Assembly: GCA_029225085.1 (NCBI GenBank)
Contig: JAQXVU010000052.1
Coordinates: 62,001-126,000, forward strand
Direction of reading: 5' to 3'
From: Eggerthellales bacterium
GTDB taxonomy: Bacteria; Actinomycetota; Coriobacteriia; Coriobacteriales; Eggerthellaceae
DNA: 64,000 nucleotides
Part shown: positions 7,290-15,692 of the stretch, one piece after another
Position numbering within the stretch: position 1 is the first letter of the stretch
Layout of the letters: every line of letters starts with the position of its first letter
Made by a program: the position numbers and the translations under genes
Notes under the pieces: generated by a model
Told to the model about the DNA's origin: nothing
The model's input: the letters and a program-made list of their open reading frames with translations, nothing else
Database searches by the model: none

Positions 7290-8375
7290 ATGAGGACCAT
7301 GTCTAAGGGAAACGTCTACGAACAGGTTGTCACCAGGAGCCTGCAGGTGCTGCACGAGGACCTGCCCGGCATCTTCCACAGCACCTACCAGTTCGACAAC
7401 TTCTACTTTACCAATGAGCTCGACCTCTTCGCCATCACCGACCCCGAAAAGGGCGCTCTCATCCCCGACTGCGGCGACCCGCGCCTAGTGGGCACCGAGC
7501 ATCTTGATAGGATTGTCTCTGACCTGGGAATATCCTGGGACAAGATGGCCGTCTACATCACCCACTTCCACGACGACCACGACGGCAACGTGCCCTACGC
7601 CCTGAGCAAGGGGGCCAAGGCCATCTACGTGGGACCCTACGTGCCCTATCGCCAGGAAGATATGGAAGAATGGCTGGTGACCTGCGGCGCTGCCGAACGA
7701 GATGACCAGGGCATCCGCGGCGAGACCGCCTATCTCATGGGCAGCCTGCCACCTGACGCCGACTACCTGGCCCATGCCACCGTGCTGCAAGAGGGCCAAA
7801 AGCTCACCTACGGCGACTACACCTTCCAGGTGCTGAAGACCCCCGGTCACACCGGAGACCACACCTGCCTCATCGACCATGACCACGGCCTGCTCTTCGC
7901 CGGCGACCATCTCCTCGACTCCGCTCCTGGCCTCATGTCCTACTACCGCGACGAGCATCTGCTGAACCGCTGGCTGCAAAACGTGCTGTATCTGAAGACC
8001 TGCAACCTGCAGCGCGTGTTCATGTGCCACGCCGACTCCTTCTGCGGCACTGAGGAGATCAACGCCTTCCTGCAGTCCCAGATAGACAAGTACGACAAGC
8101 CCATCGCCAAGCTGGCAAATCTTATGGAATCTCTCGCTGAGAAGCCTCTGAGCGCCTACACCATTGCCGATCGCTACTACGCCAGGCTTCCCAAGGGCCT
8201 CGCCGCAGAACCCGACAACATCCGCGGCCGCAGGGTGAGCATCATCTTCTGCTATCTGGAATTCCTCACCGAGCAGGGCTTCCTCACCCGCATCGACGAT
8301 CAGGGCGTGTACCGATACTGCATGCAGAAGGGGAGCACCTTAGTCCTCCCCTCTCAACTGACCTTAGAGTCCTAG
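7290..8375 (+). CDS. MBL-fold metallo-hydrolase with C-terminal helical domain
   Basis: A 361-residue metallo-beta-lactamase-fold enzyme of the glyoxalase II-like branch. The metal motif THFHDDHDGN (HxHxDH) lies near residue 90, followed by TPGHTGDH near 185 and FAGDH near 205. The C-terminal third (from about residue 275) looks like a small helical or winged-helix domain, as in LACTB2-type proteins. Start choice is uncertain: ATG 7290 lacks a good ribosome site, and ATG 7299 has GAGG too close. The gene is divergent from the dehydratase operon, so it might hydrolyse a thioester or be co-regulated with it; that link is inference from position only. Confidence 0.85.
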   Translation: MRTMSKGNVYEQVVTRSLQVLHEDLPGIFHSTYQFDNFYFTNELDLFAITDPEKGALIPDCGDPRLVGTEHLDRIVSDLGISWDKMAVYITHFHDDHDGNVPYALSKGAKAIYVGPYVPYRQEDMEEWLVTCGAAERDDQGIRGETAYLMGSLPPDADYLAHATVLQEGQKLTYGDYTFQVLKTPGHTGDHTCLIDHDHGLLFAGDHLLDSAPGLMSYYRDEHLLNRWLQNVLYLKTCNLQRVFMCHADSFCGTEEINAFLQSQIDKYDKPIAKLANLMESLAEKPLSAYTIADRYYARLPKGLAAEPDNIRGRRVSIIFCYLEFLTEQGFLTRIDDQGVYRYCMQKGSTLVLPSQLTLES

Positions 8376-8421
8376 ACCAAGTATCCCGACCTCGGCTAAC
8401 TAACCTCGACGCCATACAGCA

Positions 8422-8460
8422 GCGGGCCTGCGCAAACGCGCAGGCCCGCTCTTTCGTTTT
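8422..8460 (+). terminator. intrinsic terminator between the MBL hydrolase and trpA (convergent)
   Basis: A 12-bp perfect stem, GCGGGCCTGCGC paired with its complement, with an AAAC loop, is followed on the plus strand by TCTTTCGTTTT. It terminates the MBL gene and may also stop the trp transcript from the other side. Confidence 0.88.
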
Positions 8461-8481
8461 CCTTTGTCTCAGCCTCAGCGT

Positions 8482-9264
8482 CTAGGCCTTTCGCACCGCT
8501 TCCACCAGGGACTTGGCGAAGGCTCCCACCTCAGGAGCGGCCTTTTCACCGTGCTCTTCCACAATGCGAACGATGGCGGAGCCCACGATAGCGCCATCCG
8601 CCAGGCCAGCCATCTTGCCAGCCTGCTCGGGGTTGGAGATGCCGAAGCCAATGGCCACCGGCGTGTCGGTGACCTCGCGGATCTTCTCGATGATGGAGCC
8701 CAGATCCGTGGTGATCTCGGAACGGGTTCCGGTAACGCCCAAGGAGCTCACCAGGTAGATGAAGCCCTGAGCCTCGGCGGCGATCATGGCGATGCGGTCC
8801 TCGGAGGTTGGGGCGACCATCGAGATGAGATCGATGCCCTCAGAAGCCAGGATGGGAGCGAACTCCTCCTTCTCCTCGTAGGGCACGTCAGGCAGGATGA
8901 GGCCGCAGATGCCGGCGTCGGCGGCGTTCTTGGCGAAGCGCTCGATGCCGTAGTGGTACACCACGTTGCCGTAGGTCATGAACACCAGCGGCGTGTCGAT
9001 CTCAGCGGACAGCTCCTTGGCCATGGCGAAGATCTTGTCGGTATCTACGCCACCGGACAGCGCCCTGAGGTTGGCGCCCTGAATGACGGGACCCTCTGCC
9101 GTGGGATCAGAGAAGGGAATGCCCAGCTCGATGATGGAGGCGCCGGCGTCAGAGAGGGCGTGCACGATCTCCTTGGTGGTTTCTAGCGTAGGGTCACCGC
9201 AGGTGACGAAGGGAATGAAGGCCTTGCCCTTGGCGAAGGCGGCAGCGATGCGGGGGTTACTCAT
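8482..9264 (-). CDS. trpA: tryptophan synthase alpha subunit
   Basis: Cleaves indole-3-glycerol phosphate to indole and glyceraldehyde-3-phosphate; indole is channelled to TrpB. The 260-residue length is normal for a TIM-barrel TrpA. The signature FVTCGDP near residue 20 and ELGIPFSDP near 45 carry the catalytic Glu and the family aspartate. LPDVPYEE and GFGISNPEQ (phosphate site) follow. The start ATG overlaps the end of trpB by 8 nt (ATGAGTAA), which implies translational coupling and balanced alpha/beta subunit output. It is the last gene of trpEGDCFBA. Confidence 0.97.
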   Translation of the reverse strand: MSNPRIAAAFAKGKAFIPFVTCGDPTLETTKEIVHALSDAGASIIELGIPFSDPTAEGPVIQGANLRALSGGVDTDKIFAMAKELSAEIDTPLVFMTYGNVVYHYGIERFAKNAADAGICGLILPDVPYEEKEEFAPILASEGIDLISMVAPTSEDRIAMIAAEAQGFIYLVSSLGVTGTRSEITTDLGSIIEKIREVTDTPVAIGFGISNPEQAGKMAGLADGAIVGSAIVRIVEEHGEKAAPEVGAFAKSLVEAVRKA

Positions 9265-10441
9265 TGATATCCTCTCCTCTATAGCGAGCCATGGCCACGC
9301 AGTCCTTATCGCCGCGGCCGGACAGGGTGATGACCATGATCTGGTCCTTGCTCAGGGTTGGCGCGATCTTCATGGCGTGAGCCACCGCATGAGCGCTCTC
9401 GATGGCGGGAATGATGCCCTCGGTGCGGCTCAGGTACTCGAAGGCGCATACGGCCTCCTCATCGGTGACGGGCACGTATTGAGCGCGGCCGATATCATGC
9501 AACCAAGCGTGCTCAGGGCCGATGCCGGGATAGTCAAGGCCGGCGGAGATGGAGTACACCGGGGCGATCTGGCCGAACTCGTCCTGGCAGAAGTAGCTCT
9601 TCATGCCGTGGAAGATGCCCAGGGAACCGGTGTTGATGGTAGCAGCGGTCTCGAAGGTGTCGATGCCGCGACCGGCAGCCTCGCAGCCGATGAGCTTGGT
9701 GTCCTCGTGCTCGATAAAGGGGTAGAAGGTGCCGATGGCATTAGAGCCGCCGCCGACGCAAGCCAGCACGTAGTCAGGATAGCGACCCTCGGCTTCCATG
9801 CACTGATCGATGATCTCGTTGCCGATGACGCTCTGGAAGTCGCGAACAATCTCGGGGAAGGGATGGGGACCCATGCAGGAGCCCAGCAGATAGTGGGTGT
9901 CCTCGATGCGGTTGGTCCACTCGCGCATGCACTCGCTGACCGCGTCTTTCAGGGTGCCAGTACCAGAGGAGACACCGTGCACCTCGGTGCCCATGAGGCG
10001 CATGCGGTACACGTTCAGAGCCTGGCGTTCCATATCCTCGACGCCCATATACACATGACATTCCATGTTCAGAAGAGCAGCCACCGTCGCCGTGGCCACG
10101 CCATGCTGGCCAGCGCCGGTCTCAGCGATGAGGCGGGTCTTGCCCATCTTCTTGGCCAGCAGAGCCTGACCCAGGGCATTGTTGATCTTATGGGCGCCGG
10201 TGTGGTTCAGATCCTCGCGTTTCAGGTAGATCTTCGCACCGCCCAGGTCCTTGGTCATGCGCTCGGCGTAGTACAGCAGAGAGGGCCTGTTTGCGTAATT
10301 GTCGAGCAGGTCCTTCAGCTCCGCCTTGAACTGAGGGTCGTCCTTGAACTTGTTGTAGGCTTCCTCGAGCTCTATGACGGCGTTCATAAGGGTCTCGGGG
10401 ATGTACTGACCCCCGTGTACGCCGAATCTTCCGTTACTCAT
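9257..10441 (-). CDS. trpB: tryptophan synthase beta subunit
   Basis: PLP enzyme that joins indole and serine to make tryptophan. The 394-residue length and sequence fit TrpB1. The PLP lysine is in [14 protein letters not shown] near residue 84, followed by the glycine-rich GGGSNA phosphate loop and the [12 protein letters not shown] segment typical of the COMM-domain region. The coding start overlaps trpF by 8 nt with the same ATGAGTAA arrangement seen at the trpB/trpA junction. It acts in the cytoplasm in an alpha2-beta2 complex with TrpA. Confidence 0.97.
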   Translation of the reverse strand: MSNGRFGVHGGQYIPETLMNAVIELEEAYNKFKDDPQFKAELKDLLDNYANRPSLLYYAERMTKDLGGAKIYLKREDLNHTGAHKINNALGQALLAKKMGKTRLIAETGAGQHGVATATVAALLNMECHVYMGVEDMERQALNVYRMRLMGTEVHGVSSGTGTLKDAVSECMREWTNRIEDTHYLLGSCMGPHPFPEIVRDFQSVIGNEIIDQCMEAEGRYPDYVLACVGGGSNAIGTFYPFIEHEDTKLIGCEAAGRGIDTFETAATINTGSLGIFHGMKSYFCQDEFGQIAPVYSISAGLDYPGIGPEHAWLHDIGRAQYVPVTDEEAVCAFEYLSRTEGIIPAIESAHAVAHAMKIAPTLSKDQIMVITLSGRGDKDCVAMARYRGEDINE

Positions 10442-11093
10442 GGTTGTTCTCCTTATCGTTCACGCAGCTTCGCACTGCTTCCGCTGCCTTCGCAATCTTG
10501 TCCTCGTCCTTCAATCCGTCAGTTTCCAAACCGCTGCTCATATCCACCGCCCAGGGATGCAGCTCCCTGATGGCCTCGGCCACGTTGTCTGGGCTCAGAC
10601 CGCCGGCCAACATGAAGGGGCGGCCGACCTCCCCCACCAGCGACCAGTCGAACCTCTGCCCCGTGCCCCAGCCGTTGTCGAGGAGGATCATATCCGCATG
10701 GCTGCGACGGGCTCGCTGCATATCCTCAGGGGTGCGAATCTTGAAGGCCTGGATGATCAGGGAGGGACATGCCTCGTCCCGCACCGCGTCTACGAATTCA
10801 TCGTCCTCGTCACCATGTAGCTGCACCGTGGTGATGACCCCGCCCTGGCACATCTGCACGATGGTGGAAAGGGGCTCGTTCACGAACACCCCCACCGGGA
10901 AGATGTCCTCGGACAGAAGACCCGCCAGGTACTCCGCATCCCGCAAAGACAGGTTGCGGCTGCTCTTGGGCACGTTAATGATGAAGCCGCAGAACAGGGG
11001 CCTGGCCTCATTCACCGCGTAGATGTCCTTCTCGCGGGTCATGCCACAGAACTTCATGAAGGGGCCGGGCTGATTCAGGGGGTTAGCGATCAT
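10434..11093 (-). CDS. trpF: phosphoribosylanthranilate isomerase
   Basis: Catalyses the Amadori rearrangement of N-(5-phosphoribosyl)anthranilate in tryptophan synthesis. The motif KFCGMTR near residue 14 carries the catalytic cysteine, VQLHGDE follows, and LLDN with a downstream aspartate fits the general acid region. At 219 residues it is slightly longer than usual because of about 10 extra N-terminal residues. The start ATG overlaps the trpC stop by 4 nt (ATGA), which supports the annotated start. TrpF is a separate gene here, not fused to TrpC. Confidence 0.95.
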   Translation of the reverse strand: MIANPLNQPGPFMKFCGMTREKDIYAVNEARPLFCGFIINVPKSSRNLSLRDAEYLAGLLSEDIFPVGVFVNEPLSTIVQMCQGGVITTVQLHGDEDDEFVDAVRDEACPSLIIQAFKIRTPEDMQRARRSHADMILLDNGWGTGQRFDWSLVGEVGRPFMLAGGLSPDNVAEAIRELHPWAVDMSSGLETDGLKDEDKIAKAAEAVRSCVNDKENNHE

Positions 11094-11923
11094 CGCGTCC
11101 GCCCTCCTCGCTGCGCCGCCTCCTTAAAGGAAGCCAGGGTAGCAACCTTATCCTCGCTGCGCATGAGGGCCTCCCCCACCAAGGCTGCCTGAGCGCCCAT
11201 GGCTGCAATGGCCTCCACGTCCTCAGGACCCGCCACGCCGCTTTCCGCCACGTACACCACATCAGGAGGAATCAGGTCTACCAGCCTGCCGGCATTGCCC
11301 AAGTCGACGGAGAAGTCCTTCAGGTTGCGGTTGTTCACGCCCAGGATGCGAGCACCTGCGGCGAGAGCGCGGCGCACTTCCTCGGCATCGTGAGCCTCAT
11401 ACAGAACGCTGAGACCCAGACTCTCCGCCAGAGCGCCGTACTCTGCCAGCTCCTCGTCGGTGAGAATGGCGCAGATCAGCAGCACGGCCGACGCGCCCAG
11501 AACCTTGGCCTGGTAGATCATGCGCGGGCACACCACGAAGTCCTTGCGCAGAACGGGAGTGCTGACCTCTGCGGCAATCGTGGCCAGGTACTCATCGGCG
11601 CCCAAGAACCAGAAGGGCTCCGTCAGACAGGAGATGGCCGAAGCGCCCGCCGCCTCGTAGTCCTTGGCGATCTGCAGGTAGGGGAACTCCTCGGCGATGA
11701 CGCCCTTCGACGGGGACGCCTTCTTCACCTCGCAGATGAAGGAGAACTCGGGCGCCCGCAGAGCCGCCTCGAAGGGGAAGGTGAAGGCTCCCCCACCGGC
11801 CTGCAGCTCCTCATCAGCCAAAGCCCGCGCCTGCTCAGCCAGAGCCTCCGTAGGAAGAACGGCCTCCTCGTCAGCCATGCGCTGGCGGGTGCGATCGGCG
11901 ATCTGATCGAGAATGGTGGTCAT
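11090..11923 (-). CDS. trpC: indole-3-glycerol phosphate synthase
   Basis: Closes the indole ring in tryptophan synthesis. A 277-residue TIM barrel with the signature FICEVKKASPSKGVI (catalytic lysine and substrate-phosphate contacts), LRKDFVV with another catalytic lysine, ILGVNNRNL, and VAESGV near the C-terminus. The gene starts 2 nt after trpD stops, and its own stop overlaps the trpF start. It belongs to the seven-gene trp operon. Confidence 0.96.
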   Translation of the reverse strand: MTTILDQIADRTRQRMADEEAVLPTEALAEQARALADEELQAGGGAFTFPFEAALRAPEFSFICEVKKASPSKGVIAEEFPYLQIAKDYEAAGASAISCLTEPFWFLGADEYLATIAAEVSTPVLRKDFVVCPRMIYQAKVLGASAVLLICAILTDEELAEYGALAESLGLSVLYEAHDAEEVRRALAAGARILGVNNRNLKDFSVDLGNAGRLVDLIPPDVVYVAESGVAGPEDVEAIAAMGAQAALVGEALMRSEDKVATLASFKEAAQRGGRTR

Positions 11924-11925
11924 GA

Positions 11926-12948
11926 TTACTCCTGGCCGGAAAGGGCGATGTAGGTCTTCAGAGTGGTCAGAGCCGCACCGGAATCGAGCAGCTCGGTGGC
12001 CTTTGCCAGGCCATCGGCCAGAGACTCGGCCTTGCCGCCGATGTACAGGCCGGCTGCCGCGTTCATGAGCACAGTATCCCGCTTGGGGCCGGTGATAGAG
12101 CCATCCAGGATGCCCAGGGTGATCTGAGCGTTCTCCTCAGGGGTGCCGCCCTTCAGGTCAGCCTTGGTGCAACGTAGCAGGCCCAGGTCCTCGGGCTTCA
12201 TCGTGTAGCTCTCGAACTTGTCGCCGTGGAACTCGCACACCAGGGTATCGCAGCAGGTAGAGAGTTCATCGAGCACTTCCACACCATGTACCACCATGCC
12301 ATCGGTAACGCCCAGCTGCACCAGAACCTTGGCGATGGGCTCTACCAGGGAAGCATCGTAGACGCCCAGCACGAACTTGGTGGCGCCAGCAGGGTTGGTA
12401 AGGGGGCCCAGGATGTTGAAGACGGTGCGAATGCCCAGCTCGTGGCGGATGGGGCCCACATACTTCATGGCAGGGTGGAAGGCCTGGGCGAAGCAGAAGC
12501 AGAAGTTCACCTTGTCTAAGAGCTCCACGCACTTCTCAGGGGACTGGGAGATGGTGACGCCCAGGGCCTCCTGCACGTCAGCGGTGCCGGAGCTGCTAGA
12601 TGCAGCGCGGTTGCCGTGCTTGGCCACCTTCACGCCTCCTGCAGCAATGATCATGGCAGCGGTGGTAGAGATGTTGAAGGTGCCGGCCTTGTCGCCGCCG
12701 GTTCCCACGATCTCGAACACGGGCTCGGAATAGGTGACCTGCTTGGCCTGATCCCGCATGGCGGCGGCGCATCCGGCAATCTCGTCGATGGTCTCAGCCT
12801 TCGTGCTCTTGGTGGAAAGGGCCGCCAGGAATGCAGCGGTCTGCACCTGGGTGGTCTGTCCTTCCATGATCTCCTGAATGACCTGATAGGCCTCGTCGTA
12901 GGTCAGGTCCTGCTTGTCGACGATCTTGTAAATCGCTTCCTGAATCAT
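11926..12948 (-). CDS. trpD: anthranilate phosphoribosyltransferase
   Basis: Transfers phosphoribosyl from PRPP to anthranilate. The PRPP loop [14 protein letters not shown] is near residue 80, with [15 protein letters not shown] and the GxxNPA region further on. The chosen start (ATG 12948) has AGGAAG at proper spacing and gives the usual N-terminus [12 protein letters not shown] further in-frame ATG at 12993 abuts the trpG stop and would add 15 atypical residues. TrpG is encoded separately just upstream. Confidence 0.96.
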   Translation of the reverse strand: MIQEAIYKIVDKQDLTYDEAYQVIQEIMEGQTTQVQTAAFLAALSTKSTKAETIDEIAGCAAAMRDQAKQVTYSEPVFEIVGTGGDKAGTFNISTTAAMIIAAGGVKVAKHGNRAASSSSGTADVQEALGVTISQSPEKCVELLDKVNFCFCFAQAFHPAMKYVGPIRHELGIRTVFNILGPLTNPAGATKFVLGVYDASLVEPIAKVLVQLGVTDGMVVHGVEVLDELSTCCDTLVCEFHGDKFESYTMKPEDLGLLRCTKADLKGGTPEENAQITLGILDGSITGPKRDTVLMNAAAGLYIGGKAESLADGLAKATELLDSGAALTTLKTYIALSGQE

Positions 12949-12993
12949 TGCTCTTCCTTTCATTGCCCTGGGGGCTTCCCCCGCAGGATTCAT

Positions 12994-13581
12994 CTACATT
13001 GCGTTGAATTCCATAAATGCCGTGACGAAGTTCTTCAGCATGGTCCTCCCCTCTGGCGTCATGATGCTCTCCGGATGAAACTGCACCCCGAAGGTGGGAT
13101 GAGAGATGTGCTGTACGGCCATGATCTCGCCTAAGTCAGTCTGAGCGGTGACCTTCAGCTGAGCAGGCAAGGTGGAAGGGTCGCCTGCCAGGGAATGGTA
13201 ACGGGCCACCTGCACGGGATTGGCCAGCCCGGCGAACAGGGGGCAGGTGGTATCTACCTGCACCAGGGAGCTCTTGCCGTGCATGAGCTCGGAAGCGTAG
13301 GTCACCGTGCCGCCGAAGGCCTGGAAGATAGACTGATGGCCCAGGCACACGCCCAGGATGGGGATCTCCCCCGACAGCTGGCGGACGGCCTCGACGCAGA
13401 TGCCGGCATCCTCGGGACGGCCGGGACCTGGGGAGATGATGATGGCCTCAGGGGCCAGCTCCCTGATCTCGGCGACGGTCATATCGTCGTTGCGAATGAC
13501 CTTGATGTCGGGATACACCTCTCCCACCAGCTGAAACAGGTTATAGGAGAAGGAATCGTAGTTATCTATGAGCAGGATCAT
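12994..13581 (-). CDS. trpG: anthranilate synthase component II (glutamine amidotransferase)
   Basis: Supplies ammonia from glutamine to TrpE. A class I amidotransferase of 195 residues: LLIDNYDSFSYNL at the N-terminus, the oxyanion SPGPGRP, the catalytic cysteine in LGVCLGHQ near residue 79, and the His/Glu pair in FHPES near 170. The start overlaps the trpE stop by 4 nt (ATGA), so TrpE and TrpG are coupled in equal amounts. It might also serve folate synthesis (PabA role), since no pabA is visible; that is only a possibility. Confidence 0.95.
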   Translation of the reverse strand: MILLIDNYDSFSYNLFQLVGEVYPDIKVIRNDDMTVAEIRELAPEAIIISPGPGRPEDAGICVEAVRQLSGEIPILGVCLGHQSIFQAFGGTVTYASELMHGKSSLVQVDTTCPLFAGLANPVQVARYHSLAGDPSTLPAQLKVTAQTDLGEIMAVQHISHPTFGVQFHPESIMTPEGRTMLKNFVTAFMEFNAM

Positions 13582-15065
13582 CGCAGACCTCCCTCTGCCC
13601 TCTTCAGAGCCTCAACCACAGCGCGAGCCTTGTTCTGGCACTCCAGGAACTCATTTTCGGGCACGCTGTCGGCCACGATGCCGGCACCGGACTGCACGCA
13701 GACCACGCCGTTCTTCTTGTAGGCCAAGCGGATGGCGATGCAGGTATCAAGGTTGCCGCTGAAGTCGAGGTAGCCGATGGCGCCGCCGTAGATGCCGCGC
13801 TTAGAGCCTTCCAGCTCCTGAATGATCTGACAGGCGCGAAGCTTAGGTGCGCCGGACAGAGTGCCCGCAGGCAGAATGGAATCGATGGCGTCTACCCCGT
13901 CCTTGTCATCGGCGATGGTGGCCCGCACCGTAGAGCCGATGTGCATGACGCGGCTGAAGCGCAGGATGTCCAGGTAGCTCTGCACCTGTACGCTGCCGAT
14001 CTTGGCGATGCGGCCCAAATCGTTGCGGCCCAAATCTACCAGCATGTTGTGCTCGGCCAGCTCCTTCTCGTCGGCCAGAAGCTCCGCCTCGAGAGCGGCA
14101 TCCTCTTCAGGGGTGGCGCCGCGAGGACGGGTGCCTGCCAGAGGATAGGTGTACAGGGTCCCGGCATCGAGCTTCGCCAAGGTCTCGGGGCTGGCACCGG
14201 CGATTTCCACATCATCAGAGGTGAAGTAGAACATGTAGGGAGATGGGTTCTCGGAGCGCAGCACTCGATAGGTGTCGAAGAGGCTACCTGTTGCCTGCAC
14301 CTCACGAGGGTTGGAAAGCACCACCTGGAAGATATCGCCCTCGTAAATGTGCTGCTTGGCGGTCTGCACCATTTGGCCGTAGCGCTCGGCATCGAAGCGG
14401 GGGGTGGGCTCACCCTGCATGGCGAGGGGCTCGAACTGATAGCGCTCTCCCTTGCGCAGGAGCTCTTCCATTTCGTTCAGGGAAGCCTCGGCAGCCTCGG
14501 CGGAAGCCTGCAGGTCGTCGGTGCGAACACCGGCGATGAGGATGATCTTCTGACGGTAGTGATCGAAGACCACCAGCTTGTCGAAGAGCATGAGGTCCAT
14601 ATCGAGGAAGTCCCCGTGACCCAGATCATCACGGCGCAGGGTAGGCTCGGCGTACTTAATATAGTCATAACTGAAGTAGCCCACCAAACCACCGGTGAAG
14701 GTGGGGAACCCCTCTAACTGAGGACTGCGGTTGTCGGCGATGACCTGGCGCAGGAACTCGCCGGGATGATCGACGGTCATGCGCTGCTCCGCCGCTTCCT
14801 GGCCCTCTACCCCCGTGCGCACCCGCAGCTCGCCATTGGCGCAGGTGATTTCCATGGCAGGATCAAAGCCCAGGAACGTGTAGCGCCCCCAATGAGCGGA
14901 CTCCTCGGCGCTTTCCAGCATGAAGCAGTGATGGCTTGCCCCACGCAGAGCGCGCATGGCCTCTACCGGGGTGATGAAATCGGCCAGCAGCTCCCGCTTC
15001 ACGGGAATGCGCTTGTAGGGGCCAGAGGAAGCGATAGCCTGGAGCTCGCTTACGGAGAACTCCAT
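13578..15065 (-). CDS. trpE: anthranilate synthase component I
   Basis: Converts chorismate plus ammonia to anthranilate, the committed tryptophan step. A 495-residue protein with chorismate-binding landmarks IAGASPETL, GTRPRGATPEED, ELLADEKELAEHNMLVD and LSGAPK. The start at 15065 was chosen for its strong AAAGGTGG ribosome site; the longer frame upstream runs into the T-box terminator. First gene of the trp operon, and its transcription is controlled by the T-box leader. TrpE enzymes are commonly feedback-inhibited by tryptophan; I did not verify the inhibitor-site residues. Confidence 0.96.
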   Translation of the reverse strand: MEFSVSELQAIASSGPYKRIPVKRELLADFITPVEAMRALRGASHHCFMLESAEESAHWGRYTFLGFDPAMEITCANGELRVRTGVEGQEAAEQRMTVDHPGEFLRQVIADNRSPQLEGFPTFTGGLVGYFSYDYIKYAEPTLRRDDLGHGDFLDMDLMLFDKLVVFDHYRQKIILIAGVRTDDLQASAEAAEASLNEMEELLRKGERYQFEPLAMQGEPTPRFDAERYGQMVQTAKQHIYEGDIFQVVLSNPREVQATGSLFDTYRVLRSENPSPYMFYFTSDDVEIAGASPETLAKLDAGTLYTYPLAGTRPRGATPEEDAALEAELLADEKELAEHNMLVDLGRNDLGRIAKIGSVQVQSYLDILRFSRVMHIGSTVRATIADDKDGVDAIDSILPAGTLSGAPKLRACQIIQELEGSKRGIYGGAIGYLDFSGNLDTCIAIRLAYKKNGVVCVQSGAGIVADSVPENEFLECQNKARAVVEALKRAEGGLR

Positions 15066-15361
15066 GAGACCCACCTTTCTTTCCGGGCAAAAACAAAAGC
15101 CCGCCCTTGCCAATACGGTCAAGGACGGGCTGAAAGCTCGCGGTACCACCTTGATTCACGATTACTCGTGCACTCACGAAGCGCAAACACGCCTCTGGCA
15201 ACTAACGTATGCCCACACGTCGCATCCTACTTGCTCAGCGTTCAGTGCGCCCTCAGCGGCCCAAATCATCGAACTGCCTACGACCTGGATCTCAGCACCC
15301 CAAGCTCTCTGTACGCGCTCGTTCGCGACACTTCCGCTTCAACGGTTTGGTTGGTTTAACG
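15066..15361 (-). ncRNA. T-box riboswitch leader of the trp operon (tRNA-Trp sensing)
   Basis: The minus-strand leader of about 295 nt has the hallmarks of a T-box. AGAGAGC followed by a GGGGTGCTGAG-type distal loop lies in Stem I. The T-box sequence AAGGTGGTACCGCG is at 15152-15139 and is immediately followed by an intrinsic terminator. A TGG (Trp) triplet at 15263-15261 lies in the right part of Stem I and is a candidate specifier. Uncharged tRNA-Trp would stabilise the antiterminator and allow trpE transcription. The class is well established; the specifier position is my inference. Confidence 0.9.
15088..15131 (-). terminator. regulated terminator of the trp T-box leader
   Basis: AGCCCGTCCTTGACC pairs imperfectly with GGCAAGGGCGGGCT and is followed by TTTTGTTTTT on the minus strand, between the T-box sequence and the trpE ribosome site. 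It competes with the antiterminator. Confidence 0.88.
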
Positions 15362-15367
15362 TGACTT

Positions 15368-15395
15368 ATTATGACCCCTGAAATTCCCGATGCAA
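15368..15395 (-). promoter_or_regulatory. trp operon promoter
   Basis: On the minus strand, -35 TTGCAT (15395-15390) and -10 CATAAT (15373-15368) are separated by 16 nt, placing the transcription start near 15361, just before the T-box. The ilvD T-box promoter has the same -35 and spacing. Confidence 0.65.
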
Positions 15396-15692
15396 GGACT
15401 TTTTTCGTGAAACGAATTGGAAACAGAGAGCGGCGCACTTTAGCCGGCAAAAGGAGCAGATGCCACCACCTCCTTCCAACCGCGGCGGCCAGCGGCGGCT
15501 TCGACAACGCTCAGCCATCTCTCGTTGCAGCCCGCCAAATGCTCAGCCAGTCGCCCTTTCGCCCCTAGGGCAAGTGCTCTACAATCAGCCCTCGTGCGCG
15601 CTGCCCGCACATAGTTCGCGCAGGACCGCGAAACACGATTCGCCCACAGGCACAAGGCCCAAACCAAAATCCCCCAGAAGGAAGGAAACGCG
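15396..15692. other. intergenic region upstream of the MATE gene
   Basis: About 300 bp between the trp promoter and the MATE start. Open frames cross it but lack ribosome sites and protein-like composition. I see only the AAGGAAGG ribosome site (about 15677-15684) serving the TTG start at 15693. Confidence 0.4.
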
